Assembly (NCBI GenBank): GCA_018334775.1 | Contig: JAGXLJ010000003.1 | Span: 1 to 17,659 of the forward strand | Length of the DNA: 17,659 nucleotides | Direction: 5' to 3' | From: Halodesulfurarchaeum sp. | GTDB taxonomy: Archaea; Halobacteriota; Halobacteria; Halobacteriales; Halobacteriaceae | Shown here: in pieces, positions 7,499-15,572 of the stretch | Position numbering within the stretch: the first letter of the stretch is position 1 | How the letters are laid out: every line of letters starts with the position of its first letter | Translations under genes and position numbers: made by a program | Notes under the pieces: model-generated | The model's database searches: none | Told to the model about the DNA's origin: nothing | The model's input: only the letters and a program-made list of their open reading frames with translations

Positions 7499-8362
7499 TC
7501 AATCGTCCTCGGGTTTGCTGCTCGCCGTCGCGCCGTAGTCGGTACCGGCGCTGACCTTCCCGACGTTATCGACGACATACTTCACGACCAGGAACGAGAA
7601 TAGGTATTTCGCGACGATGTCGAAGGCGCTGTAGCCCCAAGAGGTGAGGCCCACCGACTCGATGATTGCCAGTCCCTCGTTACCGAGTGCCCACCAAATC
7701 GTGTACCCGAACCACAATACGACCGTCAGGAGTTTCAAAAGGTTGAATATATTCTCTGTTCCGGCTTCCTTGGCGTCTTCGGGCCACTGGAACAGGAGGA
7801 TGTAGACGACGATAAGGAAGAACGTGACGCTAATTCCGTACCAGACCCACCGCATCGAGTACGACGATGTGGTCAGTGCGGCGGCAAGGCCGGTAATCAT
7901 AATACCGATATCGAAAATAATTGCCGTGTAGATCTTCGTAAAGTTTGACCCGGCGATCAGGCCGAGGGCAAGCAAAATAAACGGCGTCGAGAACGCCCAC
8001 GTCAGATATCGACCCCAGAGGCTGACGGTGCCCTTGACTTCCTCACCACTGTGAGTTAACGCTGTGGCCGTGTCGTACAGAGCGTGCCCTTCTGGCATCT
8101 CTATGATGCTGATTGTCAGCCCCGACGCGAGCCCGGTGTAACTGGCAATTGAGACGGCTGAAACACTCATTACCGACACGACGATTAATTTTGCCCGTGG
8201 ATCTGCAACATCGCGCGCCATGTATGTTAATACTAACAACGTCAACCCGGCGAGTGCGATATTGAGGTAAATCGAACTCCCAAGGAGTGGATCGTTCAGA
8301 ATATGTTTGAACAAGTCCTGTTGAGACACTTGCATGAGGACAGTTGGTACAATCTGTAACAT
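7499..8362 (-). CDS. hop: Halorhodopsin, light-driven inward chloride pump
   Basis: A 287-residue seven-helix retinal protein. The helix C signature is WGRYLTWAFSTPFILLALG with Arg118, Thr121, Ser125 and Ala132. At the bacteriorhodopsin 85/89/96 positions this gives T-S-A, the chloride-pump motif, not the D-T-D of proton pumps. The retinal Schiff-base lysine is Lys252 in SAFDIVAKYLFSF, with counter-ion Asp248. The long B-C loop (EMPEGHAL, then EEVKGTVS) is also halorhodopsin-like. It should import chloride in light to balance osmotic and electrical state. It stands alone on the minus strand with its own promoter, preceded by two inverted repeats. Retinal-synthesis genes are not in the window. 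Confidence 0.95.
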   Translation of the reverse strand: MLQIVPTVLMQVSQQDLFKHILNDPLLGSSIYLNIALAGLTLLVLTYMARDVADPRAKLIVVSVMSVSAVSIASYTGLASGLTISIIEMPEGHALYDTATALTHSGEEVKGTVSLWGRYLTWAFSTPFILLALGLIAGSNFTKIYTAIIFDIGIMITGLAAALTTSSYSMRWVWYGISVTFFLIVVYILLFQWPEDAKEAGTENIFNLLKLLTVVLWFGYTIWWALGNEGLAIIESVGLTSWGYSAFDIVAKYLFSFLVVKYVVDNVGKVSAGTDYGATASSKPEDD

Positions 8363-8393
8363 GGTTTCGATTCACACTCACAGTATCTTAAGG

Positions 8394-8404
8394 CATATAT
8401 TATT
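8394..8404 (-). promoter_or_regulatory. TATA box of the halorhodopsin gene
   Basis: The minus strand reads AATAATATATG here, centred about 37 nt before ATG 8362. The predicted start site is near 8373, giving a leader of about ten bases. Confidence 0.55.
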
Positions 8405-8439
8405 CCCCCAATCTAGTTGGGGAAACTCCCCTTTGGAGT
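8405..8439. promoter_or_regulatory. Two inverted repeats abutting the halorhodopsin TATA box
   Basis: CCCCAA (8406-8411) and TTGGGG (8417-8422) form a perfect 6-bp inverted repeat around TCTAG. ACTCC (8425-8429) and GGAGT (8435-8439) form a second, around CCTTT. They lie directly upstream of the TATA box, where an upstream activating site or BRE-proximal operator would be. The bop regulon of Halobacterium is activated by Bat at a site in this position, so a light- or oxygen-linked activator is a reasonable guess; the binding protein is not shown. Confidence 0.45.
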
Positions 8440-8631
8440 ATTAGATTGAATTCACCAGGCGATTGGCTAGAAAGAGTCGTGTTTCGACGCTATGAGTAAT
8501 TCCACAATCTCCGAGTTTCGAGGCAAATGGAGAGCACAGTCGACCGTTCGTTCGACGTCAACTCATATTGGCATCCGACAGATCCCACAGTCGACAGGAT
8601 TAGCGAGGCCGTACGGAGCCTGTATTTGGGC

Positions 8632-8988
8632 TTATTCTTCTGTCTGCTCGCGCATCGTGTACGCCCCAGGCTCCTCCGTTCCGGCCAGGACAATGAGGAC
8701 GGTGATCTCCTCGTCGATGTTGAAAATGTCGTGTTCGAGACCCGATTCGACGTAGACCACGTCGCCGGCTTCCACCGGGTAGGTCTCGTCCCCGACCCTG
8801 GCCATCCCGGACCCGGAAATGATGTAGTAAATCTCGTCTCCGGTATGCGGATTTTTCGGCTCGGAGGTCCCGCTGGCGTATCGACCCACCTCAACCGTCA
8901 TTGACTCCTCGTCCAACACCTCGTCGTGCTGGCGGTCGGTTTCATCGTCCAAACGCGCGAATAGTTCGGTGGTGGAGATGCGTGTCAT
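8632..8988 (-). CDS. Small single-domain cupin protein
   Basis: A 118-residue cupin, a small beta-barrel that normally binds one metal. The first motif is NPHTGDEIYYIISGSG with His48 and Glu52; the second is GDVVYVESGLEHDIFN with His86 and Asn90. The usual HxH pair is NPH here, so one metal ligand is missing and three remain. No other domain is present. Such proteins may be enzymes or small-molecule sensors; the substrate cannot be told. ATG 8988 is preceded by a TTAATACC box about 38 nt upstream on the minus strand. It stands between the halorhodopsin promoter and a pseudogene, with no clear partner. Confidence 0.85.
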   Translation of the reverse strand: MTRISTTELFARLDDETDRQHDEVLDEESMTVEVGRYASGTSEPKNPHTGDEIYYIISGSGMARVGDETYPVEAGDVVYVESGLEHDIFNIDEEITVLIVLAGTEEPGAYTMREQTEE

Positions 8989-9026
8989 CTGCTGTCAACT
9001 CATGTTAGTGTTCACCTACTAAGGTA

Positions 9027-10415
9027 TTAACGGTTTATTAATAATTTATTTGAAACGGACCGCAACGATTGGCTAACCTCCGCTGGATGGGGAAGACCAA
9101 GCCGATAGCGGATGCTTTCTTGCAATTTGAAAGGCTCGAAAAGGTCCGGCTCTTCCAACTCCCAGATTTGCGCCGGCCTCCCCATTCCCTGTTTTTGGAT
9201 AAAGGCATTCGCTGCGCGACGACCCGCCTCATTAGCGGACTCCATCGAGGCAAGGTCCGAGTTCGTCCTCACATAATCGCTGGCAAGAGTCAGATTTTCG
9301 ATGCCCACATTGGCGGATGGTCGAAGCTTCAGTGATCCAACCGTATTGATCAGTAGCGGGGAGCGGTTCTTGACCCCACCTTCAGTTTCCTCGATCGCTG
9401 GGTCAAGGAAGTAATCGATAAGCATCTCGTCGCTGAGCCGGGTTTGTTTGGTGTTCAAATGGGTCTTTAGTTGTTCCCAGATCTCTGCGGAGATTTCCTC
9501 TCGCGTACACTCTTTTGCAGGTATGCCATAGAGATTCCCCGGCGTTTCCCAGTCCGATGCAATCACGGACAGAACGTCCTCCACGGACTCGGGACCCCGG
9601 CTCTCAATATTATAGTCAGTCCAAAACTGACGCTGAGAGATAGAGGTGAGCGCCCATGGGGCATCCGCATATACCTGATGGCCGCGTGAGAGTGTGACAT
9701 TCTCGGTGAGATAGAACTGGATACCGTTCATCCAAGCCGTATCGAGACGGTCGATACCTCTGAGCCGGGCGCCTTTCGGTACATATCAGGTTTGATAAAA
9801 GACGAGACCACTTCGACCGGGACTGCGAGAACGTAGTCATTGGTTTTTACCGTTTCACCGTCGCGTAATTCGACACCTGTGATTTTGTGACCGTCAAAAT
9901 CGAGTTTCCTTGCTGGTCAGTTAGCGTGAAGTTCGGCGCCTCGGGAATCCAAATGGTCAATCCAAGGATCGAACCAGGCCTCATTCGTGGGTGCATTCAA
10001 TATCTGCTCTGTGGGTCGTGACAGGTCAAACTGACCGAGAAGGAGTTGGGCGTAGATTGACCCAACGGTTCGCGCACTCCCAACCTTCGGCCGTAGCGCA
10101 ACAAGCGCCTGAACTGCATAGCCAAGCCGGTCTCGGAACTCTTGGGACCGATTCTCGGCGTCGATGAATTCCCACCAAGAAATTTCATTTCTAACCTGTT
10201 CGACACGCTTGGGGTTCTCGGGGGGAGTGTCCCCGAGTAACATGCAGAACTCATCAGTACCGTTTCCACCATCTGCTAGAATTTCAGATAGGAGGTCGAG
10301 CCGTTCGATTCGATCTAGGGCCTGTCTCTCCGTGCCGACCACATCCAATATCTGACGGCCGATATCAGATTGTGAGCCGAACGGCCGTGTTTGGACGCTA
10401 AAATTTAGGGGTTAG
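9027..10415 (-). pseudogene. FAD-dependent oxidoreductase (phytoene desaturase/amine oxidase-like), disrupted
   Basis: Three consecutive pieces make one decayed flavoprotein gene. The first (10415 to 9917) encodes ERQALDRIERLDLLSEILAD through WFDPWIDHLDSRGAELHAN and ends at an in-frame TGA (9917-9919). The frame resumes in register (DGHKITGVELRDGETV, VLAVPVEVVSSF) to about 9765. A one-base loss near 9764 shifts it to the last part, LRGIDRLDTAWMNGIQFYL to the stop at 9027, which carries the family tail NLTLASDYVRTNSDLASMES. The N-terminal Rossmann motif GxGxxG is missing: the frame meets a TAA just beyond 10415. The long surviving piece 9027-9731 (234 residues) could be translated from ATG 9731 but cannot bind FAD. 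The carotenoid- or squalene-type substrate is unknown. Confidence 0.8.
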
Positions 10416-10961
10416 AGGCCCGTTTACGATTTCCCACCACGAATCATTCCAACTGTGTCCAAGGAATAGCGTCCAATTTCACCGTGAAATCGCCGGATAT
10501 TGGAAGTTGAAACCTAATTTTACGCGGTTTCTCGTTAGAGGTCGGCATTCCGCAGGAGCGTGTCATCGGGAGAGGAGACCCAAGACGTCTGTTTTCGAGT
10601 CTTCAAACAAGGCATTTTAACGGAAAGTCACTGAGCTCAGGTTGTCGGTCAAGCACTGTGGTCCGCTACCGATAGTTCTAAAGAAATTCTCAACCGTCTG
10701 CTCAGGTTAGTACTGGCAAATGAGAAATCAAGCCACGTATGCCACTGAAAGGTGGCTTCAAATCAGAGCACCACCCCAAATACTATGTTATTCCCCGATT
10801 TTCCCTAACGCCGATGCGCAGACGGCGGCAACCCACGTGCGAGAAACAGTTGTCCTCCGACGAAAATCGGGGTGCCGAAATCAGGCCAAAAACGATGAAT
10901 CTGCATTTAGAAAGCTTGAATTGCCTTATTTTGCCTTCTTACCAACCCTGTAAGAATCACA
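10416..10961. other. About 545 bp without a gene; one long-range inverted repeat
   Basis: The two plus-strand frames in this region (10720-11002) have no family features and run into the tRNA gene, so I do not call them. CCCCGATTTTC at 10793-10803 and GAAAATCGGGG at 10862-10872 form an 11-bp perfect inverted repeat around 58 bases. It may be the ends of a tiny element or an RNA stem. Nothing else is supported. Confidence 0.4.
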
Positions 10962-11034
10962 TGGGCTCGGGCGGAGTCGAACCGCCGATCTCGTCCTTGT
11001 AAGGGACGCGTCATAACCACTAGACCACGAGCCC
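10962..11034 (-). tRNA. tRNA-Val (anticodon TAC)
   Basis: The 73-nt minus-strand cloverleaf has acceptor stem GGGCTCG with CGAGCCC and discriminator A. The anticodon arm CGTCC-CTTACAA-GGACG gives anticodon TAC (valine GTA/GTG codons), and the T arm GGCGG-TTCGACT-CCGCC is standard. No intron and no encoded CCA, as is normal for haloarchaea. It separates the decayed left region from the intact one-carbon cluster and is read away from the formate dehydrogenase gene. Confidence 0.95.
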
Positions 11035-11108
11035 GATACGCCAAGAAACCGGCCCCACAGCAAAAACCTTTGTCGGTTCGAGTAGCCCACTGAAGGAAAA
11101 TCACCTTT

Positions 11109-11115
11109 CTTATAA
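11109..11115 (+). promoter_or_regulatory. TATA box for the first formate dehydrogenase gene
   Basis: CTTATAA lies about 31 nt before ATG 11143, in the ~110 bp gap shared with the oppositely oriented tRNA gene. The predicted transcript start is near 11138, so the leader would be only about five bases. Confidence 0.55.
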
Positions 11116-11142
11116 TGGAGCGAAACCAACCGCAAAATTAGC

Positions 11143-13188
11143 ATGGCAACTACCAGTGACGATAAACTGGAGCCGAAAAAGTCCATCTGCCCCTTCTGTG
11201 GGGTCGGATGCGGACTAACATACGACGAAAACAGCGGCAAAGGAACTGGGTGGGAGGGGCCGGTCAACGAAAAAGGCGAACTGTGTCCGAAAGGCGTCGC
11301 AGCCTTCGAGATGCTGGATGCCGATGACCGACTTACCCAACCGATGGTCCGGGAAAACGGCCATCTGGTGACGGCATCCTGGGTGGAAGCATTCGACCGG
11401 ATCATCGAGAACTTCTCGGAGATCGTCGAGGAGCACGGCCCCGAGGCGCTGGGCTTTTTCGCGTCCTCGAACTGTACGAACGAAGAGAACTACCTCTTCC
11501 AGAAGATCGCTCGCAAGATCGGGTCGAACAACATCGACAACTGCGCACGCCTCTGTCACGCGTCGACGGTCGCCGCAATGGGCGATCGACTGAACGTCGG
11601 CGCCATGACGAACACTACCGACGATCTCAAAGAGGCCGACGTGTTCCTCGTCTGCGGGGCTAATCCCGCCGAGCAGCACCCGGTCATCTTCAACTCCCAC
11701 CTGGGCCCAGCCCTCCAGGAAGGAACCGAGATGGTCCACGTAGACCCGCGGGAGAACCAGACGACCCGCCAGGCCGAAACCCACGTTCCGGTCACGCCGG
11801 GTTATGATATCCCCGTTTTGAACGCGATGGCGAAAGTCATCATCGAGGAAGAACTCCACGACGAGGAGTTCGTCGCCGAGCGCACCGAGGGCTTCGACGC
11901 GTTCAAAGCCCACCTTGAAGACGTCGACGTGACAGAGAACGCTGAGTTGGCCGAGGTCGACGAGGAAACGATCCGCGAAGCGGCCAGAACCGTCGCCGAG
12001 GCTGACCGTGCGGCGGCCTTTACCGGCATGGGAATGAGCCAGCACAAGTACGGAACGGACAATGTCCACGCGCTGATCAACCTGGTATTGCTCACCGGGA
12101 ACATCGGCAAGGCCGGCACGGGTGTGAACCCGCTTCGTGGCCAGAACAACGTGCAAGGTGCATCGGACGTGGGCGCCAGTCCGACGTCCCTCCCTGGCTA
12201 CCAGCCTGTCGAAGATCCCGAGGTACGGGCCGAATTTGAGGAAGCCTGGGGTTTCGAGCCGCCGGCTGAGCCTGGCCTGACCGAAGTCGAGGCGAGTCAC
12301 GCGGCGGGCGACGAGATCCAAGGACTCTACGTCTTCGCCGAGAACCCGGCGATCACCGAACCACATTCGAGTCAGATCCGCGAGGACCTCGACGAGGCGT
12401 TCCTCGTCGTCCAGGACCTCTTCATGACCGAAACCGCAGAACACGCAGACGTAATCCTCCCGGGCAGTGCCTGGGCGGAGAAAAAGGGGACGGTCACGAA
12501 TACGGACCGCCGGGTCATGCGAATGCGCCAGATGCGTGACCCGCCGGGGGAGGCCAGGACCGACCTGGAGATCATCGAAGAGTTCGGTCGCCGGATGACC
12601 GACCTCGACTGTGACTTTGCGGACGCCGAATCCGTCTTCGACGAACTTACCGACGTGAGTCCCATCTATGCTGGCATTTCCTACGACGGGATCGGTGAGA
12701 GTGACCAGCGCTGGCCGTTCTACGAGGGTGCGGAGTCAGGAGTTGACATCCTCCACGAAGACGAGTTCTACGGTGGCGAAAAGACCGCCGAGTTCGCGGC
12801 CATCGGCCATATCCCGCCGGGCGACGAACTCGAAGCGGACGAACTCGTCTTGACGACCGGCCGAGTCCTCCAACACTTCAACAGCGGGGCCATGTCCCGC
12901 CGGACGGAGACCCTGATGCGCATGCGGGGCGATGACACACTCGAAATACATCCCGCCGACGCCGCCGAGCGCGGGATCGAGGACGGTGATTGGGTGACCG
13001 TCGAAAACGAGCGCGGCGAACTCGAAGTCGAAGTCGCAGTGACTCCAGCAATCACGGAGGGGACAGTCTTCATGACCTTCCACTACGCCGAGCCGCTGGT
13101 GAACGAACTCACGGGCGATTACCTCGATCCGGTGGCCAAGATCCCTGAGTACAAGCACAGCGCAGTGTCCGTCTCGGCCGACGAGTAA
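11143..13188 (+). CDS. fdhA: Formate dehydrogenase catalytic (molybdopterin) subunit, Cys type
   Basis: A 681-residue molybdo- or tungsto-bis-MGD enzyme oxidising formate to CO2. The N-terminal 4Fe-4S site is CPFCGVGC (Cys16, Cys19, Cys23) plus Cys48. The active-site pair is Cys138-His139 in NCARLCHASTVAAM, nearly the position of Sec140-His141 in E. coli FdhF; here the ligand is Cys, not Sec. The C-terminal MGD-binding domain has TTGRVLQHFNSGAMSRR and a final FHYAEPLVNELTGDYLDPVAKIPEYK tail split here for brevity at FHYAEPLVN and LDPVAKIPEYK. No Tat signal is seen, so it should act in the cytoplasm. The electron-acceptor partner is not in the window. It heads a same-strand run with cupin, MttB-like and formate-THF ligase genes. 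Another molybdopterin oxidoreductase is possible, but Cys-His and length favour formate dehydrogenase. Confidence 0.9.
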   Translation: MATTSDDKLEPKKSICPFCGVGCGLTYDENSGKGTGWEGPVNEKGELCPKGVAAFEMLDADDRLTQPMVRENGHLVTASWVEAFDRIIENFSEIVEEHGPEALGFFASSNCTNEENYLFQKIARKIGSNNIDNCARLCHASTVAAMGDRLNVGAMTNTTDDLKEADVFLVCGANPAEQHPVIFNSHLGPALQEGTEMVHVDPRENQTTRQAETHVPVTPGYDIPVLNAMAKVIIEEELHDEEFVAERTEGFDAFKAHLEDVDVTENAELAEVDEETIREAARTVAEADRAAAFTGMGMSQHKYGTDNVHALINLVLLTGNIGKAGTGVNPLRGQNNVQGASDVGASPTSLPGYQPVEDPEVRAEFEEAWGFEPPAEPGLTEVEASHAAGDEIQGLYVFAENPAITEPHSSQIREDLDEAFLVVQDLFMTETAEHADVILPGSAWAEKKGTVTNTDRRVMRMRQMRDPPGEARTDLEIIEEFGRRMTDLDCDFADAESVFDELTDVSPIYAGISYDGIGESDQRWPFYEGAESGVDILHEDEFYGGEKTAEFAAIGHIPPGDELEADELVLTTGRVLQHFNSGAMSRRTETLMRMRGDDTLEIHPADAAERGIEDGDWVTVENERGELEVEVAVTPAITEGTVFMTFHYAEPLVNELTGDYLDPVAKIPEYKHSAVSVSADE

Positions 13189-13192
13189 CGGC

Positions 13193-13208
13193 TTTTCTTT
13201 TTTATATA
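13193..13208 (+). promoter_or_regulatory. T-tract terminator overlapping the cupin TATA box
   Basis: The oligo-T tract at 13193-13203 follows the fdhA stop at once and is a likely archaeal terminator. It merges with TTTATATA (13201-13208), centred 24 nt before the cupin ATG 13229. The cupin would thus have its own leaderless transcript. Confidence 0.55.
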
Positions 13209-13228
13209 CAGGTCGCCAAAGCCCGTTG

Positions 13229-13633
13229 ATGGCGAAGAATTACAAGATCGTCGAGCCAGACTCGATTCCGGAAACGCCATTTCCCGAATCCGGCGTGACC
13301 CACCGAAAACTCTCCGGAGAACTTCGGGCCCAGGAGATGCGGGTGAATCAGGTCACCGTGGATCCGGACGAGGTTGTCGGGTATCACAATCATGCCCGCC
13401 AGGAGGAGATCTACGTCTGTCATACGGGCCCAGGTGAGGTGTTTATAGATGGCGAGCACCACGAGGTTCCAGAAGGGGCGATCGTTCGGATCGGCTCGGG
13501 ACTCCCCCGACAGGTCCTAAATACCGGCGACGAGCCAACGGTCTGGGTCATGTTTGGCGCGCCACCGATCGGAACAACCGGGGATTACGGCGAGTATCAA
13601 GTCTCGAAGGATGGCTACGAATCCCAGAACTGA
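13229..13633 (+). CDS. Cupin protein of the one-carbon cluster
   Basis: A 134-residue single cupin. The first metal motif is complete: GYHNHARQEEIYV with His53, His55 and Glu59. The second motif is GLPRQVLNTG, where Arg94 stands at the usual histidine, so the fourth ligand is lost. The ATG at 13229 is chosen over a TTG at 13226 because a TATA box sits 24 nt upstream. It lies 40 bp after the formate dehydrogenase gene and 87 bp before the MttB-like gene, all on one strand. It could be a sensor or a small enzyme tied to methylated-amine or formate use, but this is inference from position alone. Confident as a gene and cupin, not for role. Confidence 0.88.
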   Translation: MAKNYKIVEPDSIPETPFPESGVTHRKLSGELRAQEMRVNQVTVDPDEVVGYHNHARQEEIYVCHTGPGEVFIDGEHHEVPEGAIVRIGSGLPRQVLNTGDEPTVWVMFGAPPIGTTGDYGEYQVSKDGYESQN

Positions 13634-13679
13634 GCCAGGGGATGCCCGTCGGTAGCGGCGAAAGACCGGCAGTATCAGG

Positions 13680-13687
13680 TATACTTA
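13680..13687 (+). promoter_or_regulatory. Possible TATA element for the MttB-like gene
   Basis: TATACTTA lies about 38 nt before ATG 13721, so the transcript would start near 13707. The spacing is acceptable, and no ribosome-binding site is visible. Confidence 0.35.
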
Positions 13688-13720
13688 ACTGACGAACCGT
13701 CGAATAACGTCTTGTACGCT

Positions 13721-15184
13721 ATGAGTCTCGAATTCGATCTCGAAACCCAAGACACGCCGTTTATCGATCGCCTTGATGAGGAAGCTCGAGACGCCATCCA
13801 CGAAGCGTCGATGTACATCATCGAGGAGTTGGGCATCCAAGTCAAACACGACGAGGCCGTCGAATATTTCGAGGAGGCCGGTGCCACCGTGGAGGACGAG
13901 TACCTCGTCACAGCTGATCGGTCGCTGATCGAGGAGAACGTCGAAACGGCGCCAGAATCGTTCACATTGCACGCACGCAACCCTGACAACAATCTCGAAA
14001 TCGGAGGGGAAGACACGTTCCGCGCCCCCGGCTACGGCGCCCCGAACGTCCGAACGTTCGAGGACGGCCGTCGCAGCTCGACCACCGACGACTACGAGCT
14101 GTTCATGAAGTTGGCCCAGCAGGAAGACGTCATCAACTCGACTGGCTACAACGTGGCCGAGCCGACCGACATCGACCAGGAGGTCAAACACCTCGAGATG
14201 GTCAAACGCTCGCTGGAGTTCACCGATATGCCGGTGATGGTCTCAACGTATGGCCAAGACCGGACTGACGCCAATCTCGAAATGATCGGCATGGTCATGG
14301 ACGACCCCGAACTCTCGAAAACCTACGCGGCTGGCCTCGTCAACACCGTCCCGCCTCGAACGCTCGATTCGGCCATGACCGGTGGCCTCGTCGGCCTCGC
14401 GAAGGAAGGCCAGGCTCCGGTCGTCTCGTCGTTCATCCAGGCTGGGGCCTCCGGGCCGGGAACAATGGCCGGCGCAGTCGCGCTTGCGAACGCGGAGAAC
14501 CTGATGGGGATCACCCTCGCACAGCTCATTAACCCAGGGAACCCTGTGGTGTACGGGGTTCCAGCATCGAACCTCGACATGCGGTATGGCTCGCTCTCGA
14601 TTGGAAGCGCAGAATCTGCGCTCTTCGCGAACTTCGCCGGAACAATGGGTCGGTACTATGGCGTCCCATCCCGAGGCGGTGGCGGTCTCACCGACTCGAA
14701 GACCGTTGACTACCAGGCCGGCTTCGAATCGATGCTCGTCAACGCTGCAGCGGAGTTCTCCGGCGTGGACTTCATCCTCCACTCCGCGGGCATTATCGAG
14801 TCCTACTCCACCATCTCCCCCGAGAAGTTCGTCCTCGACGCGGAAGCACTTCGCTTCCTCGACCGCTTCCAGGAGGGGTACAAAATCGACGAAGAGATGC
14901 TGGCACTCGATATCGTCGAGAAAATCGACCCGGACGATCACTTCCTGGGCGAATCACACACACTGAAGTTCGCCGGTGAGGACTTCCTGATCCCGGAACT
15001 CGTCGACAAACGGTCCCATGGCGACTGGAGGGGCGATGGCGAAAAGACCGCCTTCGAGATGGGACACGACCGAGTGGAGGAACTGGTAGATTCCTACTCC
15101 AAACCCGAACTCGACGAGGATGTGCAGGAGGAACTCGACGCATTCGTCAAAGAGGAATCAGCCCGGATCATGGACGAAGCGTAG
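13721..15184 (+). CDS. MttB-family corrinoid methyltransferase (non-pyrrolysine)
   Basis: A 487-residue TIM-barrel protein of the trimethylamine methyltransferase MttB family (COG5598). The frame has no in-frame TAG, and the loop where methanogen MttB carries pyrrolysine reads GGGGLTDSKTVDYQAGFES here (residues 319-337). It therefore belongs to the Pyl-free group, whose tested members demethylate glycine betaine, proline betaine or carnitine by passing a methyl to a corrinoid protein. SAGIIESYSTISPEKFVLDAE (split at ES/YST) and the N-terminal segment IIEELGIQVKHDEAVEYFEE fit the family. ATG 13721 is used; a TTG at 13712 adds only three residues. The corrinoid protein is not in the window. The substrate is unknown; glycine betaine is a natural guess in a hypersaline setting. 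Confidence 0.9.
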   Translation: MSLEFDLETQDTPFIDRLDEEARDAIHEASMYIIEELGIQVKHDEAVEYFEEAGATVEDEYLVTADRSLIEENVETAPESFTLHARNPDNNLEIGGEDTFRAPGYGAPNVRTFEDGRRSSTTDDYELFMKLAQQEDVINSTGYNVAEPTDIDQEVKHLEMVKRSLEFTDMPVMVSTYGQDRTDANLEMIGMVMDDPELSKTYAAGLVNTVPPRTLDSAMTGGLVGLAKEGQAPVVSSFIQAGASGPGTMAGAVALANAENLMGITLAQLINPGNPVVYGVPASNLDMRYGSLSIGSAESALFANFAGTMGRYYGVPSRGGGGLTDSKTVDYQAGFESMLVNAAAEFSGVDFILHSAGIIESYSTISPEKFVLDAEALRFLDRFQEGYKIDEEMLALDIVEKIDPDDHFLGESHTLKFAGEDFLIPELVDKRSHGDWRGDGEKTAFEMGHDRVEELVDSYSKPELDEDVQEELDAFVKEESARIMDEA

Positions 15185-15572
15185 GGAGTCCTAGCGGTTT
15201 TTGCTCGATTTTGCAGGAACGGGGGGTTGTTCCGAACCGATTTGGTAGGAGTAGAACAAGACTGGTTAATTTCCAGGCCGGATCGTGTACGTATATATCA
15301 AATATCTAACTTCGGGATAAAGTGGGTCACATGGTCATCCAAAAAAGGACCACTCGAACCATACTGTCCTGTGTGGGGTAGTGTACATTCGGTGAAAACA
15401 TCACGTTCAAAGCGTGCTATGTTCTTACACACCAAATGCCAGGATGGCGGACACTTCCCGAAAACCCGCCGAATTCGACGGGATCAACGAACCAAGATCA
15501 AAAAGAGACCGGCCGTCCTATCAAGCAAGATGAGTAGATTAATGTGGGGATGTAGCGTACTAAACTAGTGAT
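15185..15572 (+). other. 388-bp gap: terminator, TATA-like element and possible leader RNA
   Basis: T tracts at 15198-15202 and 15209-15212 follow the MttB-like stop and are a likely terminator. TATATAT at 15292-15298 would start a transcript near 15322, making a ~250-nt leader before the formate-THF ligase gene or a separate small RNA. Right after it, AGTGG (15321-15325) can pair with CCACT (15350-15354), and TGGTC (15332-15336) with GACCA (15348-15352), so two stems compete. An open frame at 15227-15568 is basic and family-less and is not called a gene. Confidence 0.4.

Noticed and set aside
10720..11002. Plus-strand frames between the pseudogene and tRNA-Val
   Set aside because: They run into the tRNA gene and show no family features.
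11551..11559. Selenocysteine in formate dehydrogenase
   Set aside because: The active-site codon is TGT (Cys138 followed by His), so no Sec recoding is needed.
11215..12444. 409-residue minus-strand open frame
   Set aside because: It is antisense to fdhA, a result of high-GC codon use, with no family features.
14660..14760. Pyrrolysine read-through in the MttB-like gene
   Set aside because: There is no in-frame TAG in the gene; the frame is open throughout.
14243..14941. 232-residue minus-strand open frame
   Set aside because: Antisense shadow of the MttB-like gene.
15227..15568. 113-residue plus-strand open frame before fhs
   Set aside because: Basic composition, no family features and it covers likely promoter sequence.
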